NCBI RefSeq assembly: GCF_014653175.1
Contig: NZ_BNAG01000002.1
Span: forward strand, 372,001 to 436,000
Length of the DNA: 64,000 nucleotides
Direction: 5' to 3'
Origin: Roseivirga thermotolerans
Lineage (GTDB): Bacteria > Bacteroidota > Bacteroidia > Cytophagales > Cyclobacteriaceae
Shown here: in pieces, positions 40,755-51,252 of the stretch
How positions within the stretch are numbered: position 1 is the stretch's first letter
Layout: each line of letters starts with the position of its first letter
Position numbers and translations under genes: made by a program
The notes under the pieces: model-generated
Databases searched by the model: none
Seen by the model: only the letters and a program-made list of their open reading frames with translations
What the model was told of the DNA's origin: nothing

Positions 40755-42149
40755 ATGAATGCATATAACCTGATCATAGTTTTAGCCTGCGTAATTATTT
40801 TTTCGCATGTTTTTAATTTCATTTCTAAGCGTACCAATATACCGAGTGTAATCCTGCTCATTTTATTGGGTATTGCAGGCAAGTACGCCATGGACTACTA
40901 TAACTTCAATCAAGATAAGCTCATATTCGGCACTCTTGAGGTGTTGGGTATTGTGGGGCTTATAATGATTGTATTGGAGGCGGCTATAGACTTAAAACTA
41001 ACTCGTGAAAAATGGCCAATTATCTGGAAATCTTTTACGGTAGCGCTCATTTCGCTGGTAGTTTGTGCTTTTGGTATTTCATTCATTATCAATCAGGTTT
41101 TTAGAGAAGATCCCATTATTTCGTTGGTATATGCAGTGCCGCTTTCCATTATGAGCAGTGCTATTGTAATTCCTTCCGTGACACGGCTTGCAAAAGACAA
41201 AAAGGAGTTCATGATATATGAGAGCACCTTTTCCGATATACTGGGCATTATGTTTTTCTACTTTTTGGTAGAAAATGTGGGAGTAGAGTCTACCAATCAG
41301 GTTATCTATAGCATTGTGGGCAATATCATTATTACCATAGTCATTTCGGTGATTGTGAGCTATGCCCTGGTAATGTTGTTTCAGCGCTTGGAGGGCGATG
41401 TAAAATTATTCATGCTCATTGCCGTACTCATTTTGCTGTACGCCATAGGCAAGCAACTACACCTTTCATCGCTTGTCATTATTTTGGTATTTGGCCTGTT
41501 GCTCAACAACATCAACTTGTTTTTTGTGGGTAAGCTCAAGGAGTTTATCAATGAAAACACGGTAAACAGTATACTAAAAGACCTGCATCTGGTCACACGC
41601 GAGTCGGCCTTTGTGGTACGTACCTTCTTTTTTGTGGTGTTTGGCACTACCATAGACCTCAAGGCCTTGCTCAACCTGGAGGTGTTTGCTGTGGGATTGG
41701 GTATTGTGGTTTTCTTTTTTGTGGTTCGCTTTGTTTTCTTGAAGGCCTTTATGTGGAAGAAATCCATATTTCCTGAGTTCTTCATTACCCCTCGGGGGCT
41801 AATTACGGTACTCTTGTTTTTTAGCATTCCGGAGGAGTTAACCTCGCTTACTTTCAATGCCGATATTATTCTGATTACCATTATTTGTACCAGTATTGTC
41901 ATGACCTGGGGACTGATTAAGTTTGGTAAAGAGGGCTTGGAAGAAGGGCAGCCTGCGCCTTTAGAAGACTCCGGTCTGTCGTACTTTTTGCAGCGAATGA
42001 GCAATTCTTCGCCTGCATCGGCCAAGGAAGTTGTACTGACTGAACAGGCCGAAGAAGCCGTAGAGGCTACGGAAGTGGAGCCGGAGGCCAATGAAGAAAA
42101 AGGAGAAGGGGAAGAGCATAAACCTGATAAGGAAGAGCCCGAAAAGTAA
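40755..42149 (+). CDS. Cation:proton antiporter (CPA family)
   Basis: 464 residues: about twelve hydrophobic helices in the first 400, with the Na/H-exchanger features GIVGLIMIVLEAAIDLKL and SSAIVIPSVTRLAKDKK, then a long cytoplasmic tail very rich in Glu (EQAEEAVEATEVEPE and similar). It should exchange Na or K for protons across the inner membrane. Its end is two bases from the end of the convergent priA gene. The charged tail may be a regulatory domain. Confidence 0.88.
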   Translation: MNAYNLIIVLACVIIFSHVFNFISKRTNIPSVILLILLGIAGKYAMDYYNFNQDKLIFGTLEVLGIVGLIMIVLEAAIDLKLTREKWPIIWKSFTVALISLVVCAFGISFIINQVFREDPIISLVYAVPLSIMSSAIVIPSVTRLAKDKKEFMIYESTFSDILGIMFFYFLVENVGVESTNQVIYSIVGNIIITIVISVIVSYALVMLFQRLEGDVKLFMLIAVLILLYAIGKQLHLSSLVIILVFGLLLNNINLFFVGKLKEFINENTVNSILKDLHLVTRESAFVVRTFFFVVFGTTIDLKALLNLEVFAVGLGIVVFFFVVRFVFLKAFMWKKSIFPEFFITPRGLITVLLFFSIPEELTSLTFNADIILITIICTSIVMTWGLIKFGKEGLEEGQPAPLEDSGLSYFLQRMSNSSPASAKEVVLTEQAEEAVEATEVEPEANEEKGEGEEHKPDKEEPEK

Positions 42150-42151
42150 TA

Positions 42152-44668
42152 TCAATAGGGGTCCACATCAGCTACTACTTCTACCGATTTAAATTCGTTG
42201 GTTTTAAGCAGCTCCAGTTGGGCCTTTTGGATAAGCTGTTTTACAGCCTCCATCTTGTACTTCTTCTCAATTTTCAGGAAAATATCCATCAGGAATTTGT
42301 CTCTGATTTTGTTAATGAGCGGTTCTTGCGGCCCCAATACTCTACCGGCTCCAAGGTCTTCTTTTAATAGATTGCTAAGGGTTTGGGCAGCCTGCTGAGT
42401 AAGCTTTTTGTCCTTGCTTCTCAGCAATAGGTGTATCATGCGGGTGTAAGGAGGGTAGTGATATTGCTTTCTTTCACGCATTTCTCCGTGATAGAAGGCG
42501 TGGTAGTCTCCTTTTCGGATGAGCTCGATAATGTGTTGATCGGGGTTGCGACTCTGAATAACCACCTTACCCTGGGTTTCCCTTCTTCCGGCACGGCCAC
42601 TTACCTGAGTGACCATCTGAAAGGTGCGCTCAAAAGACCGAAAATCAGGGAAGTGGATCATGCGGTCTACATCGAATACGCCCACAAGGCTGACCTTGTC
42701 GAAATCGAGTCCCTTAGAAACCATTTGTGTACCCACCAGAATATCTATTTCACCTTTTTCGAACTCCTGAATAATGTTTTGGTAGGCATATTTGGCTCGG
42801 GTAGTTTCCAAATCCATTCGCTGCACACGGGCTTTAGGAAAAATGAGCTTTAGCTCTTCTTCAATTTTTTCGGTACCAATTCCTACGGTATGTATTTTTG
42901 TACTGCCACATGCAGGACAAACCAGAGGAACGGCTTGTTTGTGGCCGCAATAGTGACAGTTGAGCTGGTTTTTATACTGATGGTAGGTGAGGCTTACCGC
43001 ACAGCGCGTACACTCCGGTATAAACCCGCAGGTTTCGCAGGTGAGGTAGTTGGAGTAGCCCCGTCTGTTCTGAAAAATAATGGCCTGTTCTTTTTTTTCA
43101 AGCACTTCGGCAATGGCCTCAATGAGTACGGAGCTAAAGTCGCCCACATTGGTTTTTCGCTTACGTTCTTCGGTAAGATTGGCCACTACTATGTGCGGCA
43201 AGCTCGCTTCGTTGTATCGCTCAAAGAGTTCTACCAGTCCATATTTTTTTTGCAGGGCATTGGTATAGGATTCCAATGAGGGAGTAGCCGAGCCAAGCAG
43301 TGTTTTGGCACCATGCAAGTGAGCCAGAAAAAGCGCAGCATCTCTGGCGTGATACCTCGGAGCCGGATCGTATTGTTTGTAGCTCGATTCATGGGCTTCG
43401 TCTACTACAATCAGCCCCAGATTGTGGAAAGGAAGGAAAATACTGCTCCTAACGCCTACAATAAAATCAAAGCGGCCCTCCATAAGCCCGTACCAAACTT
43501 CTACCCGTTCGTTGTCAGAGAATTTAGAGTGATACACGCCCATTCGGTCGCCAAAGATTTTTCGAAGCCGCTGTACAATTTGCGCGGTAAGTGCAATTTC
43601 CGGCAAGAGGTACAATACCTGCTGGCCGCTTTCCAGTGCTCCTTGAATAAGGTCTATGTATATTTCTGTTTTTCCGCTTCCGGTAATGCCATGAAGCAAC
43701 ACGGTAGGATGCTCTTGAAACTGACTGATGATTTGGTGTCGTGCTTCTTCTTGCTTTTCGCTTAGAACCAGTGGTTTTGGCTCAAAAGCCTGGTCTTCTT
43801 CGAAACGAGAAATAATTTGTTCAAACTCTATAAATATCCCGTTTTTGATCAATGTTTTTAAAGAGGAGGCCGATAGACCGTTTTGTTGAAAGTCTGACTT
43901 AGGTAGGCCCTGTTGGTTTTTATTTGGTTCCTGAAACACGGGCACTTCGCGCAGATAATAGAGTAGTATATCGGCTTGTTTGGGGCTCTTTTCCAACTGC
44001 TGAAACAGTTCGTCTAATTGATTTTCATGAGCCAGAAAATCGCCATGCAATCGTACTTTCTTAATTTTTCGGGGTTTGTAGCGCTCTTTTACTTCTTCAT
44101 AAATAATGATGAGTTCCTTTTGAACCAGTGATTTTATGTACTTGTAGGCACTTTTGAGTTCGAGAATATCGGCTGCTTCTCTATAACTCAAGGAGTCTTT
44201 ATTTTCCAGGGCCGAAAGCAGCAAAACCTCCCGATCGTCTAAAGTCAGATCTGTGTCGTTCCAGTCGTAGTGAGGGTGTAGTTGTATTTTAGATTCGCTG
44301 CTCAGTTTTAGTCCTGAAGGAAGGGCGGCATTGAGCACTTCTCCAAAGGTGCAGAGGTAGTAGCTGCTCATCCACTTCATTAGGCTGACTTGCTGTGGAG
44401 TAACTATGGGTTCAGCATCGAGTATATCGAGCAGGGGTTTGGCCGAATACACTTCGGGGGCCTTCCGGTGTATGGAGTCTATAATGCCGGTTACTACCTT
44501 TTGTCTGCCAAATTGCACAATTACCCGCACTCCGGGCTTCGCCAGTTCCTGAAACTCGGTAGGAACTCTGTAGGTGAAAAGCCGGGCAATGGGTATGGGT
44601 AGTGCCACATCGGCAAAGTAGGTAGTCTCCCCTTCAGGGGCATCGATATTGAGTTGAAGTGACGACAA
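42152..44668 (-). CDS. priA: Primosomal protein N' (helicase PriA)
   Basis: 838 residues: an N-terminal DNA-binding domain, Walker A in LLHGITGSGKTEIYIDL near 330, the DEAH box IVVDEAHESSYKQYDP, a zinc-binding insert (CETCGFIPECTRCAVSL and CHYCGHKQAVPLVCPACGS, eight cysteines), and helicase motifs to the end (VGTQMVSKGLDFDKV, VSGRAGRRE). PriA restarts stalled replication forks. It is convergent with the antiporter gene with a two-base gap. Confidence 0.97.
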   Translation of the reverse strand: MSSLQLNIDAPEGETTYFADVALPIPIARLFTYRVPTEFQELAKPGVRVIVQFGRQKVVTGIIDSIHRKAPEVYSAKPLLDILDAEPIVTPQQVSLMKWMSSYYLCTFGEVLNAALPSGLKLSSESKIQLHPHYDWNDTDLTLDDREVLLLSALENKDSLSYREAADILELKSAYKYIKSLVQKELIIIYEEVKERYKPRKIKKVRLHGDFLAHENQLDELFQQLEKSPKQADILLYYLREVPVFQEPNKNQQGLPKSDFQQNGLSASSLKTLIKNGIFIEFEQIISRFEEDQAFEPKPLVLSEKQEEARHQIISQFQEHPTVLLHGITGSGKTEIYIDLIQGALESGQQVLYLLPEIALTAQIVQRLRKIFGDRMGVYHSKFSDNERVEVWYGLMEGRFDFIVGVRSSIFLPFHNLGLIVVDEAHESSYKQYDPAPRYHARDAALFLAHLHGAKTLLGSATPSLESYTNALQKKYGLVELFERYNEASLPHIVVANLTEERKRKTNVGDFSSVLIEAIAEVLEKKEQAIIFQNRRGYSNYLTCETCGFIPECTRCAVSLTYHQYKNQLNCHYCGHKQAVPLVCPACGSTKIHTVGIGTEKIEEELKLIFPKARVQRMDLETTRAKYAYQNIIQEFEKGEIDILVGTQMVSKGLDFDKVSLVGVFDVDRMIHFPDFRSFERTFQMVTQVSGRAGRRETQGKVVIQSRNPDQHIIELIRKGDYHAFYHGEMRERKQYHYPPYTRMIHLLLRSKDKKLTQQAAQTLSNLLKEDLGAGRVLGPQEPLINKIRDKFLMDIFLKIEKKYKMEAVKQLIQKAQLELLKTNEFKSVEVVADVDPY

Positions 44669-44771
44669 TTGGCTCCTCTAAATCAAGGGTTGAAGATATT
44701 AATTATAGCCTAGTGAGCGATGGCGTATGGCCGGAATGTGGCGGAAAATCTCGACAATGTGTGTGAACCAC

Positions 44772-46811
44772 CTATTGCGATGCATTCTTTGATGCCTGTT
44801 GCATTTGTGCGAAAACATCTTCTACGTTGTTTACCGGCAGCTGGCAGGTTTTGTTGTAGCATACAAAGTAAGTGGTTGCAGAATTAATCATTTCTCTACC
44901 TTTTAGGAGGGCCAGGCCCGATGTGGCTTGTGGTTTTTTGCCGGCTATCACTTTATTGGGTTCGTATTGTTGATGCAGGGCTTGCACCTGGGCTAGGTTG
45001 TTGGTCACCATTACTACCTCTGCCGTGGGGTAAGTGTGCAGGGCATACAAGGTGGCCCACTGAGCCAAATCTTGTGGAGCCAACATTAGCACCCTATTCA
45101 TGCGATCTACCATGTCGCGAGCAGCTTCAGTATATTCTTCATGACTCAACAAGTGCCCGAGTGTTTTCAGGTTGGTGGCCATTAGGGCATTGGAAGAGGG
45201 AATTACATTGTCGAATATTTCTTTTTTGCGTGCAATAAGCTCTTCGGCCCTGTTAGAGGTATAAAAAAACAACCCTTCTTTCTCATCATAAAATTCTGAG
45301 AGGGTGATGCTCGTAAGGGTGTTGGCAAGCATGAGCCAGTGTTCGTCAAAGCTTACCTGATAAAGTTTGGCCATGCCTTCAATCACGGCTGCGTAGTCTT
45401 CCAGATATCCGTTTATGCCGGCTTTTCCATTCTTGTAATTTCGGAACAGTCGCTTGCCATCGTCCATCATTTTTTGCTCAATGAACTGGGCGTTTTTGAG
45501 GGCTAGCAATAGAAACTTTTCTTCACCAAAGGTGGCGTAGGCATCGCAAAGCCCCGATAGCATGAGGCCATTCCAACCGCTGAGAATTTTATCGTCCAGT
45601 ACGGGTTTTACCCGTTCGTTTCTGGCATTGAGTAGTTTTCGGTTGGCTATGCGCACAATATCCTTCAACTCGTCAATATCCAGTCCGTGGGTTTTGGCAA
45701 AGTCTTCGTCAGATGTTGCACGAAACGGAATGTTTTTACCGGGTTCCCAGTTGCCAGCAGTCAGGTTATAGTAGTCAATCATGAGTTCGGCATCCATCTG
45801 GAGCAGGTCATAGAACTCTTCGATTGTCCATAAGTAAAACTTGCCTTCTTCTCCTTCGCTGTCGGCATCCAGTGCGGCATAAAAGCCTCCTTCTTCCGAA
45901 GTCATTTCTCTTTCGAGCCAATCGATGGTTTGAAAAACAACCTCTTTGTACAGTTCTTTTTTAGTGGCCTGATAGGCCTGTGAGTAAAGACTTACCAGCT
46001 GACCATTGTCGTAAAGCATTTTCTCAAAATGTGGAACAAACCAATCCATGTCGGTAGAGTAGCGGGTAAAGCCTCCGCCCACCTGATCGTAAATTCCTCC
46101 CCGAGCCATGTGGTCAAGAGTGCGCTCCACATGGGTTAGTGCTTCGGTGTTTTGATTTACGTGAGCCTCTTTGAGCAGAAACTGGTAAACTACGGGCATA
46201 GGAAATTTAGGAGCCCGGTTGTTTCCTCCCTTTTGCCGGTCGAAATTTTCAGCAAACTTTTGGTACATCTGGTGGACAGCGGTTTTTGTAAATGCCTGCC
46301 CCTGACCAATCAGTCCGTATTTTTCTACTTCGCTACGCGCCAGGGTGTTCATAAAGCCATCGGCCGATTTGGCCAATTGGTCATATTGTTGGCTAAAGGC
46401 CCTGTGAATTTGTATGCAAAGCTGAGCCCAGCCTTTGGGAGGAAAATAGGTACCTCCGTAAAATGGTCGCTGGTCGGGCAAGAGAAAGACATTGAGTGGC
46501 CATCCGCCCTGCAGCCCCATAGCGTGAACCGCCTCCATGTATACCTGGTCTACATCGGGCCGTTCTTCCCGGTCTACCTTAATGCACACAAAGTGTTCAT
46601 TCATTATGGAGGCAATGTCTTCGTTTTCAAAGCTTTCCCGTTCCATTACATGGCACCAGTGGCATGCCGAGTAGCCAATACTTACTATAATTGGTTTGTT
46701 TTCCGCTTTGGCCTTGTCCAGAGCCTCTTCGCCCCAAGGGTACCAGTCAACCGGATTATGGGCATGCTGAAGCAGGTAAGGAGAGGAGGTTTCTATAAGT
46801 CTGTTGGCCAT
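44772..46811 (-). CDS. DUF255/YyaL-type thioredoxin-fold protein
   Basis: 679 residues. The N-terminal thioredoxin-like DUF255 domain has [20 protein letters not shown] with the CxxC near 49-52, and [10 protein letters not shown]. The remainder is an (alpha/alpha)6 barrel like cellulase or SPATA20 ([28 protein letters not shown]). Bacterial YyaL has been tied to unclear redox or sugar functions. The start overlaps the GSCFA stop by one base (TAATG), so it follows that gene in an operon. Confidence 0.9.
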   Translation of the reverse strand: MANRLIETSSPYLLQHAHNPVDWYPWGEEALDKAKAENKPIIVSIGYSACHWCHVMERESFENEDIASIMNEHFVCIKVDREERPDVDQVYMEAVHAMGLQGGWPLNVFLLPDQRPFYGGTYFPPKGWAQLCIQIHRAFSQQYDQLAKSADGFMNTLARSEVEKYGLIGQGQAFTKTAVHQMYQKFAENFDRQKGGNNRAPKFPMPVVYQFLLKEAHVNQNTEALTHVERTLDHMARGGIYDQVGGGFTRYSTDMDWFVPHFEKMLYDNGQLVSLYSQAYQATKKELYKEVVFQTIDWLEREMTSEEGGFYAALDADSEGEEGKFYLWTIEEFYDLLQMDAELMIDYYNLTAGNWEPGKNIPFRATSDEDFAKTHGLDIDELKDIVRIANRKLLNARNERVKPVLDDKILSGWNGLMLSGLCDAYATFGEEKFLLLALKNAQFIEQKMMDDGKRLFRNYKNGKAGINGYLEDYAAVIEGMAKLYQVSFDEHWLMLANTLTSITLSEFYDEKEGLFFYTSNRAEELIARKKEIFDNVIPSSNALMATNLKTLGHLLSHEEYTEAARDMVDRMNRVLMLAPQDLAQWATLYALHTYPTAEVVMVTNNLAQVQALHQQYEPNKVIAGKKPQATSGLALLKGREMINSATTYFVCYNKTCQLPVNNVEDVFAQMQQASKNASQ

Positions 46812-47782
46812 TACTGAATCTGTTTTTTGATTTGTGCTATTTCCTCACTAAGCGAAAGGGTGTGGCTCAATGATTTAAGTTGTTGGAGTGTGTTGTGCAG
46901 AAATTTCTGATGTCCTGCCGACTTGGGGTTAAATGGCCGGTGGTTAAGGTTTTGTCTTACTTTTTCCCACTGTTCCATTAGCTCCAGGTCTTTGGGGTGA
47001 ATGTAGGCCGAAACGAACTTTTGCCAGATATAGTCAATGGCTTGTTCATTGGGATGGATCATGTCTTTTTCATAGAACCGATAATCGCGAAGGTCGTCCA
47101 TCATGATCTCGTAGGCCGGAAAATAGTGTACATCATCTGCCATTTCGGTAATGTAGTGCGCAGCTAAACGGAGTACCGATTTGCTGGCGGAATTGAAGGG
47201 GAGTGTATCTCGTGTGTGCCGCACCGGACTTACCGTGAGCACAAACTCAATAGTGGGGTTGTATTGGTGAATGAGTTCTTTGAGGCTAAAAAATGCCGAC
47301 ACTATTTCTTCTGAGCTAAGTAGTTTTTTTTCGAACTCCTTTTGAGGTGTTTTATGGCAATTGGTCACCAACATGCGGGTCTTTTTTTGCTCATAAACCC
47401 AGGCCGTACCCAGGGTTATAAACAGCACACTGGCCTTACTGATTTGCTCATAGACTTTATTCAGGGCATCGTCCATGCGCTTGTGCAGAGTAGCTTTGGT
47501 TTTGGCACTGAAGCTCGAATGGAACTTGTAGTTCAGGTAAACGCCATCGCGTTTCAGAGTGGCCTGTTCCAATACTTCGGTACGTTCCAGAGCCAGTTCT
47601 AAAAGCTCAAAGATGGAAAGCGGGTTAAAAATTGTGCCCAGCGGATTGACCATAACCTCAAACTTGGCCGCCTCGAGCCGTTGGCCGATGGAATCGGAGA
47701 AGCAGGAGCCTACGGTAAGAAGCGGTGACGAATAGCCTATTTTGAGCCGGCTTTTTAGTTCTTCAATTTCTGTTCTGAACAT
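46811..47782 (-). CDS. GSCFA family protein
   Basis: 323 residues. [19 protein letters not shown] near residue 25 contains the GSCFA motif, an SGNH-hydrolase-like nucleophile elbow, and [10 protein letters not shown] and [15 protein letters not shown] hold further conserved His/Asp. The role is unknown, but it is probably an esterase-type enzyme on a surface or small molecule. ATG 47782 ([13 protein letters not shown]) is chosen; the frame stays open 25 codons upstream. Confidence 0.88.
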   Translation of the reverse strand: MFRTEIEELKSRLKIGYSSPLLTVGSCFSDSIGQRLEAAKFEVMVNPLGTIFNPLSIFELLELALERTEVLEQATLKRDGVYLNYKFHSSFSAKTKATLHKRMDDALNKVYEQISKASVLFITLGTAWVYEQKKTRMLVTNCHKTPQKEFEKKLLSSEEIVSAFFSLKELIHQYNPTIEFVLTVSPVRHTRDTLPFNSASKSVLRLAAHYITEMADDVHYFPAYEIMMDDLRDYRFYEKDMIHPNEQAIDYIWQKFVSAYIHPKDLELMEQWEKVRQNLNHRPFNPKSAGHQKFLHNTLQQLKSLSHTLSLSEEIAQIKKQIQ

Positions 47783-48020
47783 GTGCAAAGATAAGGCTTT
47801 CCCGTGGCCACTGGTTCCTTGGAACGACCAATTTGAGAGACTTCTTTGGTTGACCACCCGCTACAGCAACTCTGTAGCTTAGTTTTTCTTTTAATTATAT
47901 GGGGTTGAAAATGTGTTGATATTGAGTGAGTTATGAATGCAATCGTTTCACTTCATTTTTTCGATTTTTTTTGCTGTGCCTTCAAATTGTAAGAACATTT
48001 GTATGGTAAACTTTTTAGTG

Positions 48021-48329
48021 ATGAGTATTAAAAAGCAGTATCTGAAAACCAAGCCGGTGGCTAATGTCACTTTTCAGTTGCCAGCCGAAGCTGCTGAGGG
48101 CGCCAGCAAGGTAAATCTTGTGGGCGAATTCAACGGTTGGGACAAGGCGGCTACTGAAATGAAAAAGCTTAAAACAGGAGACTTTAAGGCTACTGTTAAG
48201 CTAGAGACCGGCAAAGAGTACCAGTTTCGTTATCTGATCGATGGCGAAGTTTGGGAAAATGATTGGGAAGCCGATAAGTATGTTCCTAATCAATTGACCT
48301 TTGAAGACAATTCGGTAGTAGAGCTATAA
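48021..48329 (+). CDS. CBM48/isoamylase-N-type glycogen-binding protein
   Basis: 102 residues. A single early-set domain: VNLVGEFNGWDKAATEMKKL, then GKEYQFRYLIDGEVWEND is the usual CBM48 pattern seen in AMPK-beta and branching-enzyme N-termini. It should bind alpha-glucan. It sits beside the GlgE-pathway genes in the opposite direction, so it may mark glycogen in the same system. ATG 48021 (MSIKKQYL) is preferred over earlier Met codons. Confidence 0.87.
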   Translation: MSIKKQYLKTKPVANVTFQLPAEAAEGASKVNLVGEFNGWDKAATEMKKLKTGDFKATVKLETGKEYQFRYLIDGEVWENDWEADKYVPNQLTFEDNSVVEL

Positions 48330-48374
48330 GAAAGACATTTAGGACTTTCCATAGGTGAGTTCTCGTTTGAGACG

Positions 48375-48406
48375 GGCGGTTATTGGAAACAATACCGCCT
48401 TTTTTT
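48375..48406 (+). terminator. Terminator of the CBM48 gene
   Basis: GGCGGT-T-ATTG and CAAT-ACCGCC pair with one bulged base around GAAA, followed by seven T. Confidence 0.85.
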
Positions 48407-48482
48407 GTGCCTAATGGTTTGAGTGAGGGAGGTATCCCGAAGGGTAAATACAGTAGTAGTAAAATGTCCCCCTTAGGACATC

Positions 48483-48536
48483 ATTGCGGAATTTTCTTCT
48501 GAAAACTTCACATACGCAAAGGAAAATATCCGCAAT
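48483..48536. repeat. Inverted repeat in the gap before the GH57 gene
   Basis: ATTGCGGAATTTTC (48483-48496) and GAAAATATCCGCAAT (48522-48536) pair with a one-base bulge. No ORF. The function is unclear; it may be part of a repeat element with the hairpin to its right. Confidence 0.45.
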
Positions 48537-48556
48537 CTCATTTAGGCTCTGTTGAG

Positions 48557-48608
48557 ATACCGGATAAAACAGGCCTTTTTGAGAATTTAAGGCCTGTTTT
48601 TCCGGTAT
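48557..48608. terminator. Long bidirectional hairpin terminator
   Basis: ATACCGG-ATAAAACAGGCCTT (48557-48577) and AAGGCCTGTTTTTCCGGTAT (48589-48608) pair over about 20 bp with one or two bulged bases. Internal GGCCTGTTTT tracts lie on both strands, so it can end the minus-strand glucan operon and block read-through from the left. The remaining sequence to 48822 shows nothing else. Confidence 0.65.
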
Positions 48609-48822
48609 GACGTTCCTTTCTTACATCGAACTCAGGTTAATTAACAAAAGCTCGATTGCATATACACAATGTGTATACCTGGAACGGTAAAAGTGAAATT
48701 CTGACCCTAATGAACTGCCCCGTACTTGCTCGTCTGGTCAGGCAGGCTTAGGGTTCCTTTAAAAAGGCGGATTGTTAAGCTTCAGCTCTCGAATTATCTG
48801 ATTTTCAGCAGAGATTTTAATC

Positions 48823-51243
48823 TTATCGGGCCACCTGCTGTTTTATGTAGCTTAGGTCTATGTTGATTTCCCGGGCTATTTCTTCCAGCGTGTCCATCAG
48901 GCCATTGTCATTCTCGGCAATCGGTCTGTTTTTTGCGTAGATCGATCTGCTCAATTCGAACACACTGTTTTGCAGGTTTACCAAAATGGGGTTTAGCTTC
49001 ACCTTTTTATATAGCCGAATGGTGGCCAAAATGTCTTTAAGAATTTGTTGATTGGAAAGATCGAACAAAAACTCGGTGAACATTTCGTAGAGTTTATCAT
49101 TGAGCCGGGCATTCAGCAGGTCTTCGTTCAGTTTTATATTCCACTTGAGCACTTCGTCACACAGTTCGTCCATTTTTTGAATGCTGAAATGGCCGTTGCT
49201 AAGCAGGTCTTTGAACTCAATATTAATTACGTCTTCAATATTCTGTTTGAGGGTTGGCGGAATTTGAAGGTTTTCTACCTTCATTACATTCAGAATGTTG
49301 TAGTTGCGATCGTAGATTTTTCTATAACTATCATAGGCCAGTTCTTCGCTTTGGGCCAGGTATTGATTCACGAGTTTCATTTGCTCGTCTTTGAACATAC
49401 CAAAGAAGGAGAAGGTGTGGGCTTTAAAGCTGGCTTTGATAATGTCTACCACCGAGGCTACGTTGCTGCGTTCGAAAGCTGCATTGAGGGCATCGGAGAT
49501 AGGAACAAATTCTTCGGTAGAGAGTCTTCTGGAAGTGCCACCTATGAGGTGGTGTTGCCCCAGGTAGAGCACCACAAAGCTAAATTCCTTCTTGGAGGTG
49601 GTCACCTTAGATTTCACCTGAGTGGTGCCGTAGGCGAGTTTTTGCATTCCTGCACTTTTGCGCTCAAAGAATATGCTGTTGCAGTCGTAATTGAGCACTG
49701 TAAGGCTTTGAGGATAGTCTGCAAAAAGAGAGGCTACCGCATAGTGCATTCCTACCTGTGTAAGGGAGAGTTGGTAAGGTTTTATGTGTTTCAGGTAAAT
49801 GTCTTTTCCCGTTCCCTGACCCGGTACGTTGCTTTCGGCTTTGGCAAGGTCTTCCAGTAGTTGGTTTTCAAACCTTACCTCCGACTCGCTTTCGCCCAAC
49901 TGAATGGCACGACAGGCATATTGCAGTATCTGTAAGGTTTCAATACCTGAAATATCGTTGAAGAACCAACCACAACTGGTATACATGAGCATGGCATTGC
50001 GCTGCATTTCCAACATGCGCATGGTGTGTGTGCGCTCTTCATCGGTTAGTTTACGACCTACATGCCGTTTCAGAAATTTGTTTAGGTTGGGTTTAGACCT
50101 ATCGAGAATTACTTCGATGTACTCATTGCGCATGGCCCAGGGATCTTGAACCAGATTGCTTAATCCGTTTTCGAAAATAGCGATCATGGTTTGGCGGGCA
50201 TTGTCCAGTGCCTGACGTAATGGTTCTCGCCACTTCTGATGCCAGTGTCCTTCGCCACCGGTATGGCAGCCGCAATTAGATCGCCAGCGTTCTACTCCAT
50301 GTACACAACTCCAGGAGCTGTTTTCATGAATTTGAACTTCATGTTCTGGCTCAAACATAGCCAGGTATTGGGCATAATTGGTCAGCTGAGTCAGTTGGTT
50401 TTCTTCGATATATCGAAGACAGTAGGCCAGGGCCATGTCTCCATTTTTGTGGTGGTGGCCATAGCTTTCTCCATCGGTGGCTATGTGTACCAATTCACGC
50501 TTCTGGCCTCTATAGCCTTCCATAAGGTCTTGGGCAAAGGCTTTTCCGTTGCCTAAAACTCCCTTGAAAGCTACATTCTGAGACCTGGAGCCATCGTAAA
50601 AATAGAGTGCTATGCGCTCACCGTTGGGCAGTTTATACCAATAATGTTGGTTAGGGTCAATGCCTTCTGTCCAGTTGTCTTCTCCAATTTTTCTAAAACG
50701 GGCGGCTTGTCTGGGTGCGAGAAGAGTAAATTTTATGCCCTGGGCAGCCATTATGCTCAATGTTTCTGTGTCAACAGCGGCTTCGCCCAACCACATGCCT
50801 TCCGGGTTCCTCCCAAAGCGTTTTTTAAAGTCTGCAATGCCCCAAATAATTTGGGTTTCCTTGTCGCGCCTGTTGGCCAAAGGCATAATCATATGGTTGT
50901 ATACCTGCGCCATGGCCGAACCATGGCCACCAAAGTTTTTCTGACTTTGCTTATCGGAATCGAGTATGGCCTGGTAGGTAACGGGGGCGTGTTGCTCCAT
51001 CCAGGAGAGCAATGTTGGTCCAAAGTTGAAACTGATTTTGGAGTAGTTGTTGACTATATCTATAATCTTTCCCTCGTCATTGAGCACTCTGGAAAAGGCA
51101 TTGGGGTAGTAGCACTCTCTGGTAATGCGCTCGTTCCAATCGTGGTAAGGGAAAGCACTGGGTTGAATTTCAATTTTTTCGAGCCAGGCATTTTCTCTTG
51201 GGGGCTGATAGAAATGCCCGTGAATACATAAATATTTTTCCAT
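48823..51243 (-). CDS. GH57 family glycoside hydrolase with DUF3536
   Basis: 806 residues. The N-terminal GH57 part has CIHGHFYQPPRENAW, the conserved acidic nucleophile region GMWLGEAAVDTETL near 175, and HIATDGESYGHHHKNGD with the second acid. The C-terminal half is DUF3536, typical of this subgroup. GH57 enzymes act on alpha-glucans as amylases, branching enzymes or glucanotransferases; the exact activity is not set by sequence. It ends the GlgE-maltokinase-GlgB operon. Confidence 0.9.
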   Translation of the reverse strand: MEKYLCIHGHFYQPPRENAWLEKIEIQPSAFPYHDWNERITRECYYPNAFSRVLNDEGKIIDIVNNYSKISFNFGPTLLSWMEQHAPVTYQAILDSDKQSQKNFGGHGSAMAQVYNHMIMPLANRRDKETQIIWGIADFKKRFGRNPEGMWLGEAAVDTETLSIMAAQGIKFTLLAPRQAARFRKIGEDNWTEGIDPNQHYWYKLPNGERIALYFYDGSRSQNVAFKGVLGNGKAFAQDLMEGYRGQKRELVHIATDGESYGHHHKNGDMALAYCLRYIEENQLTQLTNYAQYLAMFEPEHEVQIHENSSWSCVHGVERWRSNCGCHTGGEGHWHQKWREPLRQALDNARQTMIAIFENGLSNLVQDPWAMRNEYIEVILDRSKPNLNKFLKRHVGRKLTDEERTHTMRMLEMQRNAMLMYTSCGWFFNDISGIETLQILQYACRAIQLGESESEVRFENQLLEDLAKAESNVPGQGTGKDIYLKHIKPYQLSLTQVGMHYAVASLFADYPQSLTVLNYDCNSIFFERKSAGMQKLAYGTTQVKSKVTTSKKEFSFVVLYLGQHHLIGGTSRRLSTEEFVPISDALNAAFERSNVASVVDIIKASFKAHTFSFFGMFKDEQMKLVNQYLAQSEELAYDSYRKIYDRNYNILNVMKVENLQIPPTLKQNIEDVINIEFKDLLSNGHFSIQKMDELCDEVLKWNIKLNEDLLNARLNDKLYEMFTEFLFDLSNQQILKDILATIRLYKKVKLNPILVNLQNSVFELSRSIYAKNRPIAENDNGLMDTLEEIAREINIDLSYIKQQVAR

Positions 51244-51252
51244 GTAGCAGAC

